Below, in pieces: positions 37,620-46,334 of a DNA stretch of 64,000 nt. The number at the start of each line of letters is the position of its first letter. Positions within the stretch are counted from its first letter, which is position 1. This DNA comes from Skeletonema tropicum (Eukaryota; Bacillariophyta; Thalassiosirophyceae; Thalassiosirales; Thalassiosiraceae). The notes below the pieces were generated by a model, which was not told the origin of the DNA, ran no database searches, and saw only the letters and a list, made by a program, of their open reading frames with translations. Position numbers and translations under genes: made by a program. The stretch is taken from assembly GCA_037178625.1 (NCBI GenBank), contig JAWZXG010000024.1, positions 372,001-436,000 on the forward strand, read 5' to 3'.

Positions 37620-38349
37620 GATTACAATCTTTAGTCAACCTAATTGGCTATTTTGGATCTAGACATGCAAGAGAGGTTAATTTATCCTTTTGGTTGAGCA
37701 AATATCCAACTTGTTGTGCGTAGTACGCTCCGGAATTTGGCCATGGTTGGCATCTTTTTGCGCGGAGTGGCTCTTGTTGAGGGGTGAGTTGGGAGAAATC
37801 GGCCCAATGGGTTTTTATAAGACTCACTACGTCATTTGTACCTAACATACGTAGGAATTCGAAACTTGAACGGCTATCCGAAAATCCGTGAAAACAGCTG
37901 TACACCTACAGAGACAAGGGGAATGATACAATGAGAAAAACACAAGTGTGAACCGTTTCAGAATACGACTGTATCAAAAACACACAAGGGTGAACCGTTT
38001 CAGATTCATAAACACACAAATGTGAACCGTTTCATCAGCATTCAAATTCCAGCGTGGAAAGGGGCTTATCAAACAAAAAGAAAAAAGTCGCATTTAGGGA
38101 CAAAAGCCCGTCAAATTACCCTCTAACAGTGATCTTTATTGATGTAATAAGGGTAAAAAGAGCAGCTAAACTGTCAATAAATAAGTGAGCTTGCCCTGCA
38201 GCCCTGCCATTTCGCCGAAAGCCAAAGAATGACCAAGATTCTCAATCCTTTCTCAATCCCGAATGAACGCAAGATCCAAAAAAAATCTTTCACTCCAGCC
38301 ACGCACGTCCACACAAAACAAAACACCAACACCAACAACAATAACAACC
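37620..38349. other. Right flank of the transposase and promoter of the ER thioredoxin gene
   Basis: 730 bp. The left part probably belongs to the transposon; it includes three copies of a GTGAACCGTTTCA repeat (see next entry). From about 38100 it should be the promoter and A/C-rich 5' UTR of the thioredoxin gene. No other gene. Confidence 0.5.
37937..38035. repeat. Three copies of an ACACAA..GTGAACCGTTTCA motif
   Basis: AACACAAGTGTGAACCGTTT starts near 37938, and related copies follow near 37978 and 38012, each ending CCGTTTCA. Spacing is about 41 and 33 bp, so they are interspersed short repeats. Their place just outside the transposase ORF suggests subterminal binding sites, which is inference. 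Confidence 0.7.
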
Positions 38350-39243
38350 ATGATGAAACAAGCTGCCTTCTTCCTTGCCCTTGCGGCATCCTCCGCTTCT
38401 GCCATCGAGCTCACCCCTGATAACTACGAGGCTGAGACCGACGGAAAGTCCGTCTTCCTCAAGTTCTTCGCTCCTTGGGTGAGTTGAAAAATAAATTGTT
38501 GCTTGGCCATGCAGCATTGGCAGCTGGCGTGGGCTGGTCTGAATATAAATTTGCGTATTTGTCTTGCTAAACAATGATCCAATATCACTCTTCCTTACTA
38601 TAAAATTACAGTGCGGACACTGCAAGAAGCTAAAGCCCGATTGGGACAAGCTCATCGCAGACTTCGAGGGATCTGCCACTCAATTGGTGGCCGATGTTGA
38701 CTGTACTGCCGGCGGAAAGGAGCTTTGCGATCAAAATGGTGTCCGTGGATACCCCACCCTCAAGTGGGGAGATCCCTCTGACCTCCAGGACTACCAGGTA
38801 AGAATTCACACAATGGAAGTGCGGCTGTCATTGCTTTGTTGCTAGCATTTTTCTTATCTCAACATGAATTCAATTTTGTATTATTTTCATTGTAGGGAGG
38901 ACGTACTTACGACGACCTCAAGAACTTCGCCACCGAGAACCTCAAGCCCATGTGCTCCGTTAAGAATATTGACCTTTGCGACGATGACAAGAAGGCTCAG
39001 ATCAAGAAGTACCAGGATTTGAGTGCCGAAGATTTGGAAGCCGCCATTTCTACCGAGGAGAAGAAGTTGGAGGATGCTGAGGCTGAATTCAAGGCTGAGG
39101 TTCAGAAGCTTCAGGAGAAGTACTCATCCCTCTCCTCAGAGAAGGATGCCAAGATTGCTGAGGTGAAGGCATCTGGTCTTGGATTGATGAAGTCTGTCAA
39201 GACTGCTGCTGCCAAGGCTGCCAACGGAAGCGATGAACTGTAA
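38350..39243 (+). CDS. ER-lumenal thioredoxin / PDI-like protein (three exons)
   Basis: Exons 38350-38478, 38612-38797 and 38896-39243 give 220 residues. Introns begin GTGAGT and GTAAGA and end ACAG and GTAG; the first splits exactly before the active site, joining FAPW to CGHCKKLKP. Signal peptide MMKQAAFFLALAASSASA, one thioredoxin domain with CGHC, the cis-Pro loop VRGYPTLK, a helical acidic tail (about 140-200) and a C-terminal SDEL that looks like an ER-retrieval signal. It should catalyse disulfide formation or exchange. The single domain plus coiled tail differs from classical two-domain PDI. AATAAA near 39278 may be a poly(A) signal. Confidence 0.9.
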
Positions 39244-39724
39244 ATATTATAGAAGAGTCTTCATATTTGATCACAAAATAAAAAAAGAAATTCCTTCGGA
39301 TGAGTGGAAAAAGTTCCTCGTTTTCGCTAGAGGTTGCTCAAAGAAGATAATGAAACCAAACCTATTTCTCTACAATGGAAGGGGGTAATGTTAGTTAAGA
39401 TGAAGTTGGTCCTTGACCCAGAGCGGAAAAAGCTCCTGCACGAACTATTCGTGAAGGTTGCTCTTATCAAGGAATGAAGCCTGATTTTTTCTAAAGTAAT
39501 GTTCCCAAGACTGTTGTTTGAGTGATTGTGTGGGAAAAGTAGATATTTGACGAGCATGATTGCCCTCTGTCAAGCACTGCTGTTGATTTGGAAACAATTT
39601 TATCTTGTGAAAGAAAATATGATTATGAATTCTCTCAGATTTTAGCCATGCGACTACATAAATGAAACAATGATGCGTGGCTTGTAAATTAGGAGGTTAA
39701 TGTGTTTTATTTTATTTAATGATG
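39244..39724. other. Convergent intergenic region with an imperfect repeat
   Basis: 481 bp. GAGTGGAAAAAGTTCCTCG (39302) and GAGCGGAAAAAGCTCCTGC (39421) start two related stretches that also share GAAGGTTGCTC/AGAGGTTGCTC, a diverged tandem duplication of about 120 bp. No gene. Confidence 0.5.
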
Positions 39725-42004
39725 CTATGCTGATAATGCTTGTCTTATTATGATGCCGTCAACAACATCAAAGCCTCTGTCAGCCTCTCCTCTTAAATCC
39801 ACATACTGCTGGAGCCTGTCTTTACTCGAAGTCTTGTTTGTGCGTGCAAGAGAAAGCAAGGTAAAGATTAAATTGAAATGACACTGCTAAGTCAAGAACA
39901 AAAATATTAAGTCAGAACAGCAACTCACCTTGCAAGAGTGACCATTGGTACATTGACCTCTCGCATTCTCCTCAGCAATATCATACACATGCTTTGCAAA
40001 GTAAGTGTTGGTCTTTCTCAAATCATCATCATTCAAAAGAAAGTGTTTGTGCATTTCTCGCCACAGCTTCTTCTTTATGCTCTTGTTGCGTTTCACCATC
40101 TTCAATTGGTTATCGTCAGGATTTACTCCCATCATGCCAGCAGAAGTGGGAGTGCGAGAACGGACAGCATGCGTCCAACCATGAATCATTTGAAAGCAGC
40201 TACCATCATCTGGGACTTCATCGTCGTCTTGTACAACACCTGTTCTATTGCATGCTTCACCGCCCACCTCATCCAAATAGGAAACAATTTTGTCATGATC
40301 TAATTTGGGTACAAGTGCTGGCTTTATGTCCCCACGAATGGATACTGTTATACCAGGCGTCACGCATACATTGTCATGTAATACAGGATAAACAATACCA
40401 GCATCATGCGTTGGGTCATGAATGGGGTCTGTAAGGAACCAATCAATGTTTTGCCCTCCGCACCAGTACATCCAATTTGGAGGCGAGTACGGAGAAGATT
40501 TCACCGTCTTATCCACCGTGTCATTTTCTTCATCTTCGCTATCACTTTGCCTAAAATCTAACTTATCCTCTTCGTCGTGATTATCCTTCTTCTTCTCTTT
40601 CTCACCTACAATGATATCTTTCGCTTTGTCCGGTATGAAATACCTTATCATCTGATCTTGGATATACTTCAAGAAATCGACAGATAATCCATCATCGGCA
40701 TCTAGTCTAGTCCACATCACGACATCTTTCGCCTTGGATGACAATCCCTCCAATGTTGACTTTAGATGCTCAACATTACCAGCGAATATCTTGTCAGGTT
40801 TGGTTAGCATGTTAGAAAACATGTCATGAATATCAAACGGCCGAATTTGCGGGTTCACAGTGGTACTATTAGCGACAATGTAGTTGTCATTGCTCCCGAT
40901 CACATACGTCAGAGCACGCTCCCCAATTTCGCCGCTCTGCTTTGTACTTAGTGCCCCCTTCTTATCCAGCATCTCAACAAGCTCTCGACGTATATCCACG
41001 TGCAAATCTGGATCTGTTCGTATGATCCAAAGAAAATTCCCCCACGCAGTTTGTTGAACAACAGTTGGTAAGCAGATTGCCTCAAAAAGTTGAAGTCTTG
41101 CCTTGGCGAGTTCCACTAGATCAGGCTGATTTTGCATAAATCGTGTTTCAAGAATGTGAAATATTTGAGGTGGCTCCTTTCCCTCGTCGGTTGTTGCAGC
41201 TTTCTGATCTTTTTCTGCTTGAACTTCATCTCCACTGTGGCGTGGACTCATCTCAATACTCTCATTATAATCTTTGTCAGATGAAGATCCATCTTCCTGT
41301 AACTCATTTTCAATACTCTCATCGTCGCCTTTGTCAGATGAAGATCCGTCTTCCTGAAATTCATTTTCAATACTTTCATTATCGTCTTTGTCAGAAGAGG
41401 ATCGCTCTTCTTGTAATTCAGTATCTCCAGATCGTGACTCTGAATTTCCTGCTCGGTTCGCATCGTCATTTTGAACGTAGTTGGGCACCTCTTCTTTATC
41501 ATCAGCTTCAAAATTATTGTCATCATTGCTGTCATTCTTTTCATTATCATCATGATTGTCGCTGCCATCGTCCTCCTGTGCAGATTTAGAAGAATCTGGT
41601 ATTCTTATTTCTTCGTGTGCATCTCTCATGTCATTTTTCCTCCTTAACTGTCCTTTGGGCTCTTCGAAACGACGTCCATGTAGCTGATGACCACCCACAA
41701 CTCGCGCTACCGAATGATGAAATGCTGCATTGCTATCATGGTGATGAAACTCCGTCGGTGATGGAATGTAGGTACTGAGAATAAATGTGCTAGTGACAAA
41801 TAGGCCGAGGGAAGATGCGATCGCAATGTAAATTTGTCGATGCAGCCTGCCTCTGGTGGATGGTGGTGTTGGCAACGCCGTTTCCCACTGTGTACTAGAT
41901 GAAATCATGCTATTCATAATTATTACAAGGCAAGATGAACCTAATGACGATGTTTGTTTGGAACCGTTAGTTGCTTCGAGCACAATAGGATGGCTCAGCA
42001 CCAT
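39725..42004 (-). CDS. Type II membrane glycosyltransferase-like protein
   Basis: The model has exon 1 42004-39929 and exon 2 39886-39725 (745 residues). A signal anchor (IYIAIASSLGLFVTSTFIL) is followed by a stalk rich in Asp, Glu and Ser with three diverged copies of a SSSDK-D-NESIE-EFQEDG unit, then a globular domain with HILETRFMQNQ, FEAICLPTVVQQT, FLWIIRTDPDL and MWTRLDADDGLS. The last resembles the DxD-like R-[LI]-D-x-DD of putative rhamnosyltransferases (PF11316-like). Golgi localisation is inferred. The 42-bp intron (39887-39928, GTGAGT...CTTAG) is supported by 53 further open codons; unspliced, the protein ends 14 residues after the junction. Start is the first true ATG. Confidence 0.75.
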
Positions 42005-42134
42005 TGCGTGCTTTGATGTGATATGTATTGTATTCAAAAAGATTTTTTGCGTGTAATGATGTACATAGATCCATACCGTAGAGTAGCTACCCTACATACC
42101 TCTACCTCCTTTCCTATTTAGAGAAGAGCAAAAA

Positions 42135-43029
42135 TAGCGTAATGGAATTTCACCATTTTTGGAGGGGGTTGAAAATTGCAGGTTGAAATTTCAGAAATTT
42201 CAGAAATTTCAAGGGATTAAATTTCACTCTAGCTTATCCTGAGATAGTCGTAATACTTTGCACTCTGCAGTCAACACATCACTCTAAGAGAGACTGTCAG
42301 CAAGCTTCTTTCCAAGCATCTTCTTCGCATCCATGATATGACGGAGGTTTTCCTTCCCTCGAAGAAGTGCAACACCAGTTGGATCCTTCATCCTATTCCT
42401 ATCCTTCACAAGAATGCTGTTCTTCAGAGGTTTGGCCCTACGCTCACAATCCATCGATCCGACAGTTCCCATAGACATTAGAGGCTTAGCAACCAATCGA
42501 TAGAAGTCAGATGATCCTGCATAACATTCAAACCACGTGATGCGACCAGAAATAGCACCAGTTGATTCCACATACTGTACCACATTTTTGATACTAAAAG
42601 ACTTGTTGTTCTGTTGCAGCTGTTCCAAAGATGGAAGCGATGGAAGTGGAACGTCAAAAGAATGAAACCAGTCATTGTTTTGAGTATCAAAGTCCTCAAA
42701 ATCCTTTTTAACTCTCCTCCGCATCTCATCAGAACCATCTTCACCCAAAGGCACATACCACTCGATCATCTTCCTTACGAGCGCAGCCTTGTTAGTCTGC
42801 AGGTAGAACTCATCATCTGGATGGTGCGTGGTGTTCTTTGGGGTTTGGTGGTTGGTGGAATGAAGGGTCTTAGGTTATTTTTGTGCTACGTGTTGGTTCA
42901 GTACCATCCGTTCGCGCCAGAATTTTTGTGAAATTTCATTGTTGGCCAAAATTGGTGCAACTTTCACCCTGTAAATTTCACGAAAGTTGCAGTAGTGAAA
43001 TTTCACCCTTTTGAAATTCCATTACGCTA
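42135..43029. mobile_element. Non-autonomous hAT element with an 8-bp target duplication
   Basis: The ends are inverted copies of TAGCGTAATGGAATTTCA (42135-42152 and 43012-43029). The flanks are AGCAAAAA on both sides (42127-42134 and 43030-43037), an exact 8-bp duplication. The TIR start TAGCG fits the hAT consensus YARNG. Subterminal GAAATTTCA words recur near both ends (42190-42230 and 42918-43015). The interior holds only a C-terminal transposase remnant, so it depends on an autonomous relative. Confidence 0.9.
42284..42769 (-). pseudogene. hAT transposase C-terminal fragment
   Basis: 161 codons from an internal ATG; the frame remains open about 35 codons further upstream without an ATG. 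The end MGTVGSMDCERRAKPLKNSI...KDRNRMKDPTGVALLRGKENLR matches the hAT dimerisation region (CER..S..K..R.R...E..L...NL). The catalytic part is absent, so the element cannot mobilise itself. Located inside a hAT-type TIR element. Confidence 0.75.
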
Positions 43030-43413
43030 AGCAAAAAAGGGAAAAGGGTCGGGTGCGCGCTCCGTAGAGAAGCTACCTGTCGGAATTAGTACAACAAACG
43101 GTCCTTGATTTTTCACACTCCGAATTTTGAGATATTTGTCGACCAAGACCATAATGAACAGCTATGGGCGGCCGATTTTGCTCAGGAATCATCCTCCTAA
43201 GCAGCTATTTTGGTGAGATATCGTTTGCTCAGACACAATCGAATAATTTGTGGTTTCGACGTTTGCTTCTTGCAATATCTTGTGTGCACCTCCGCCCCTT
43301 CAAAGCAAAATTTCCATAATCTGACACGACAACAAACAACAAGTGGAAAGTGCAGCACAATTAGTTAGATCAAGTTATTACACTACTCTTGCTGGACCGA
43401 ATGGCAACAAAAC
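43030..43413. other. Promoter region of the PP2C gene
   Basis: 384 bp right of the hAT remnant. It starts with the duplicated AGCAAAAA and should contain the PP2C promoter and 5' UTR. No further element recognised. Confidence 0.4.
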
Positions 43414-44976
43414 ATGGGGAATACCGAATCATCCTTCAACGACAGCGATAGCTGCTATCAGAAGGAGCGAAATCTGGAGGGTACCTACACGGTTCCTCCG
43501 CGTTCGCCCCTCGTGCTCAGTAGGAAGGGCAGCTCCTTCCTCGAAGAGCCAATTATTACCAAATGCACAGACAGTGGAGTGGCGGACAACAATATAGCTA
43601 GTAATGGACGTGATGGTGCATCGTCGGAGGAAGAGAAGATCCATTATGCCTGCTCAGAGATGCAGGGGTGGCGCTCTCACATGGAAGACAAGCATGTTCT
43701 AGACCCACCACTCAAACACAATGGTAGGAGAGTACTCACCGACCATCATATATTTGCCGTGTTTGATGGACACGGCGGAAGCTTTGCCAGCCAATTCTGC
43801 GGTGATAACTTGGTTAGAACACTCATGGAACAAGAAGAGTGGAGCGCCTACCTCAAACTCCGCCCGACATCCTCTTCCGATAAGAACCTATGCCGCCACT
43901 CCGCCTTCGGGGTCAAGCTAATCAAATCAGCCTTGAATAAAACCTTCCTTTCTCTAGATGCCAAGCTCAAGGACGCTCAACGTGGACGTCGTTTTGATCA
44001 GCTATTTGAACTTCAGAACATTCTTTCAATTGCGCTTGGGAGGAATAATGGTATTCAAGAGTGCTTCCGTCGAGGAAGTCTGGATAACGTCATGATCAAC
44101 AGCTTTTCCAAGGTCCCTCCTCCCTCTTTGACAGGCACCAATGTTCAATTGGAACGAAGTGGTACTACCGGAGTGATCGTCTTCGTGACTCCTCATCATA
44201 TCATATGCGCCAATGCTGGCGACTCTCGAGCTATCCTTGCCAGGAATGGCGTCGCTCTACCCCTATCATTCGATCACAAGCCCGCCAATGATGTAGAGGC
44301 AGTGCGGGTCGACAGGTCCGGAGGCTTTGTCAAAAATGGCCGTGTCGATGGAGATCTAGCCGTAAGCCGTGCCTTTGGAGACTTTTCTTACAAGAAGAAT
44401 GAATCAATGTCTTCAAGTGAGAAGCATCTTCGAGTAAGTGCAGTGCCAGACATTCTGGTTCATACTAGAGATGCTGCCAAGGATGAATACATAGTGTTGG
44501 CATGTGATGGGATCTGGGATCGCCTTACCAACAGAGATTGTGCCAAGCTGGTACGAAAACTCATCCAAGAGGAGGGAGAGACCGATATAGGTCTAGTCTG
44601 CGAAGAGGTCATTGATACATGTCTAGAATTAGATTCTAGGGATAACATGACTTGCTGCGTGGTGGCATTTCCAGGTGGCCTCTCGGGCACAAAGCACAGT
44701 CTGATGTCTAGAGCAACCCACAAGGTGGGTGTGTTGAAACGGAGACAGGAGAGGGAACGCCAGTGGGGTCCCAAGAGCACACCCGCCAAGAGAGCGATGA
44801 GGAGATTAGAACAGCGAAGGTCTGAAACAAAGATGAAGATGATGACGATATCCGAGCATGGACCTTCTGGAAGCAGCAATACGAAATTAGCAACGGCACG
44901 TTCCAGTGACGGTGGTAGCACGTTTGCTTTGAAGAGATCTGGGTCTAAGATTGCACAAGTGTCACCAGATCAATAG
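43414..44976 (+). CDS. PP2C-family Ser/Thr phosphatase, probably N-myristoylated
   Basis: 520 residues, no intron. The start MGNTESS is a good N-myristoylation site, pointing to membrane attachment. PPM motifs are all present: MQGWRSHMEDKH (about 82), VFDGHGGSFAS (about 117), ANAGDSRAIL (about 269), SRAFGDF, LACDGIWD (about 364) and DNMTCCVV (about 409), with the metal-binding Asp residues intact. It is a Mg/Mn-dependent phosphatase with an insertion of about 70 residues between motifs 2 and 3 and a basic C-terminal tail (about 425-520). Substrate unknown. Confidence 0.95.
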   Translation: MGNTESSFNDSDSCYQKERNLEGTYTVPPRSPLVLSRKGSSFLEEPIITKCTDSGVADNNIASNGRDGASSEEEKIHYACSEMQGWRSHMEDKHVLDPPLKHNGRRVLTDHHIFAVFDGHGGSFASQFCGDNLVRTLMEQEEWSAYLKLRPTSSSDKNLCRHSAFGVKLIKSALNKTFLSLDAKLKDAQRGRRFDQLFELQNILSIALGRNNGIQECFRRGSLDNVMINSFSKVPPPSLTGTNVQLERSGTTGVIVFVTPHHIICANAGDSRAILARNGVALPLSFDHKPANDVEAVRVDRSGGFVKNGRVDGDLAVSRAFGDFSYKKNESMSSSEKHLRVSAVPDILVHTRDAAKDEYIVLACDGIWDRLTNRDCAKLVRKLIQEEGETDIGLVCEEVIDTCLELDSRDNMTCCVVAFPGGLSGTKHSLMSRATHKVGVLKRRQERERQWGPKSTPAKRAMRRLEQRRSETKMKMMTISEHGPSGSSNTKLATARSSDGGSTFALKRSGSKIAQVSPDQ

Positions 44977-45215
44977 CAGTTCTGGGTGTATTGATATAGA
45001 TGTTTTAGTTGTTAAAAGTTTATAATTAGGAATAATTTCTCTCAGTCTTGCTCAGGATGTATTATGGTCTATTCTCTATCCATCACAGTTACATGGTCTA
45101 TTTCTCTATTGAACTCTTGCCGCTTGCAATGCAAGTAGTACTGGATCTATGTACATACATATTAGCTTCTCTATCTATCCATCTAGAGAAGCAATATGAT
45201 CTATTATATACTCCT

Positions 45216-45968
45216 CTAATGAAATACACTCATATTGCCATCCCTCAATATACATACACACGAATAAATACCAGCAATAGGGAAGAAGAACCACAAACTA
45301 TTGCTAATGCCCACAAACAAGCTTACTTCCAATGTCGACTTGCCCTCATACCGTCGATTGAACATGAACGACAGTACATAAATGATAGTCCCATACATGA
45401 CCTGCCAATACATGGCCAATCCGACACAACCCACAAACAATGGTGATAACACTGTCGCACACCAGCTATTATCACTATCAGCATCTGTATCATAGCTCGA
45501 AGTATCTAACACCATGGCCAAATTCATCAATATCGAAGGAGGGATCGTACTCAACCCATTCCCAAAATCAATAAAGAATCCAAAGCTCTCGTGATTCTGA
45601 TACGATGGATCATACAAGGCATATGTACTCCACATTTTACTCCAGGTGTGTTTGCCAGAACACAATTGCGAGAGAGAGGGTATTGGCATGGTGAGGAATT
45701 TGACACATGCCGACCATTGATCGTTCGTTGGGGAGTATTTGGCGTGTAGGCGCTTGTAGTCTTGTTGGATTGTGTGGATGTTCAGGCCGAGGACTATTTC
45801 GCACATGGCGATGAAGATGTTGAGATTGTTGAAGAAGAGGAGGGAGAGTGTGAGTGGTGATGCTGATGATAGTGGGGATGATTTATTGGAGGAGGATAGG
45901 GAGAGAAAGGCGTAGGTGGATGTTAGGAGGAAGAGTGCGACGGCGCTGGCTACATTAAGGAGGGCCAT
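45216..45968 (-). CDS. EXPERA-like multi-pass membrane protein
   Basis: 250 residues, with a hydrophobic start and about five membrane segments. The C-terminal part WQVMYGTIIYVLSFMF...SNSLWFFFPIAGIYSC resembles the end of EXPERA-domain proteins (emopamil-binding protein, TM6SF2, sigma-2 receptor), which keep Q-x-YG...LY and a N-x-LW-x3-P motif. Sterol isomerase activity is possible but the catalytic acids of EBP were not located. Divergent from SRP72 across 366 bp. Confidence 0.6.
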   Translation of the reverse strand: MALLNVASAVALFLLTSTYAFLSLSSSNKSSPLSSASPLTLSLLFFNNLNIFIAMCEIVLGLNIHTIQQDYKRLHAKYSPTNDQWSACVKFLTMPIPSLSQLCSGKHTWSKMWSTYALYDPSYQNHESFGFFIDFGNGLSTIPPSILMNLAMVLDTSSYDTDADSDNSWCATVLSPLFVGCVGLAMYWQVMYGTIIYVLSFMFNRRYEGKSTLEVSLFVGISNSLWFFFPIAGIYSCVCILRDGNMSVFH

Positions 45969-46334
45969 TTTGGATGATGATGAGAAGATTGATAATAGGT
46001 GGATAGATGATGTTGTCGTGATGTCAGTGTTGTTACTTGTTACTCATCATGCGGTGATAGCATTGCAATTTATGCAATCGCATTGCTCTTTCAAAAATGG
46101 GCGAAAAATGAGATAACGTCGAATTGAGCATAAAATGAACAATAAACACCCAATAAACCTCTTTAATGACCAGATATCTTCTCAAATAGCCAACCGCCCA
46201 CAACCTCTCACTCGTTCTCTCGCTATTCAACGTCGAACGTCGAACACATCTTGTGCATGCACTATCACTACGGCAGCACAGCGGTGCCTTAAAAGAAGTG
46301 TGTGTCGAGCATATAAACCAATAAAAGCTTCAAG
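45969..46334. promoter_or_regulatory. Divergent promoter, EXPERA-like gene / SRP72
   Basis: 366 bp between two opposed starts. Contains a TCGAACGTCGAAC repeat (about 46228-46241). No TATA box or E2F-like site seen. Confidence 0.35.

Noticed and set aside
34155..38065. AAGCCCCTT inverted pair as TIRs of the large transposase element
   Set aside because: Only about 9 bp match, and the flanks show no target duplication; kept as a weak hint only.
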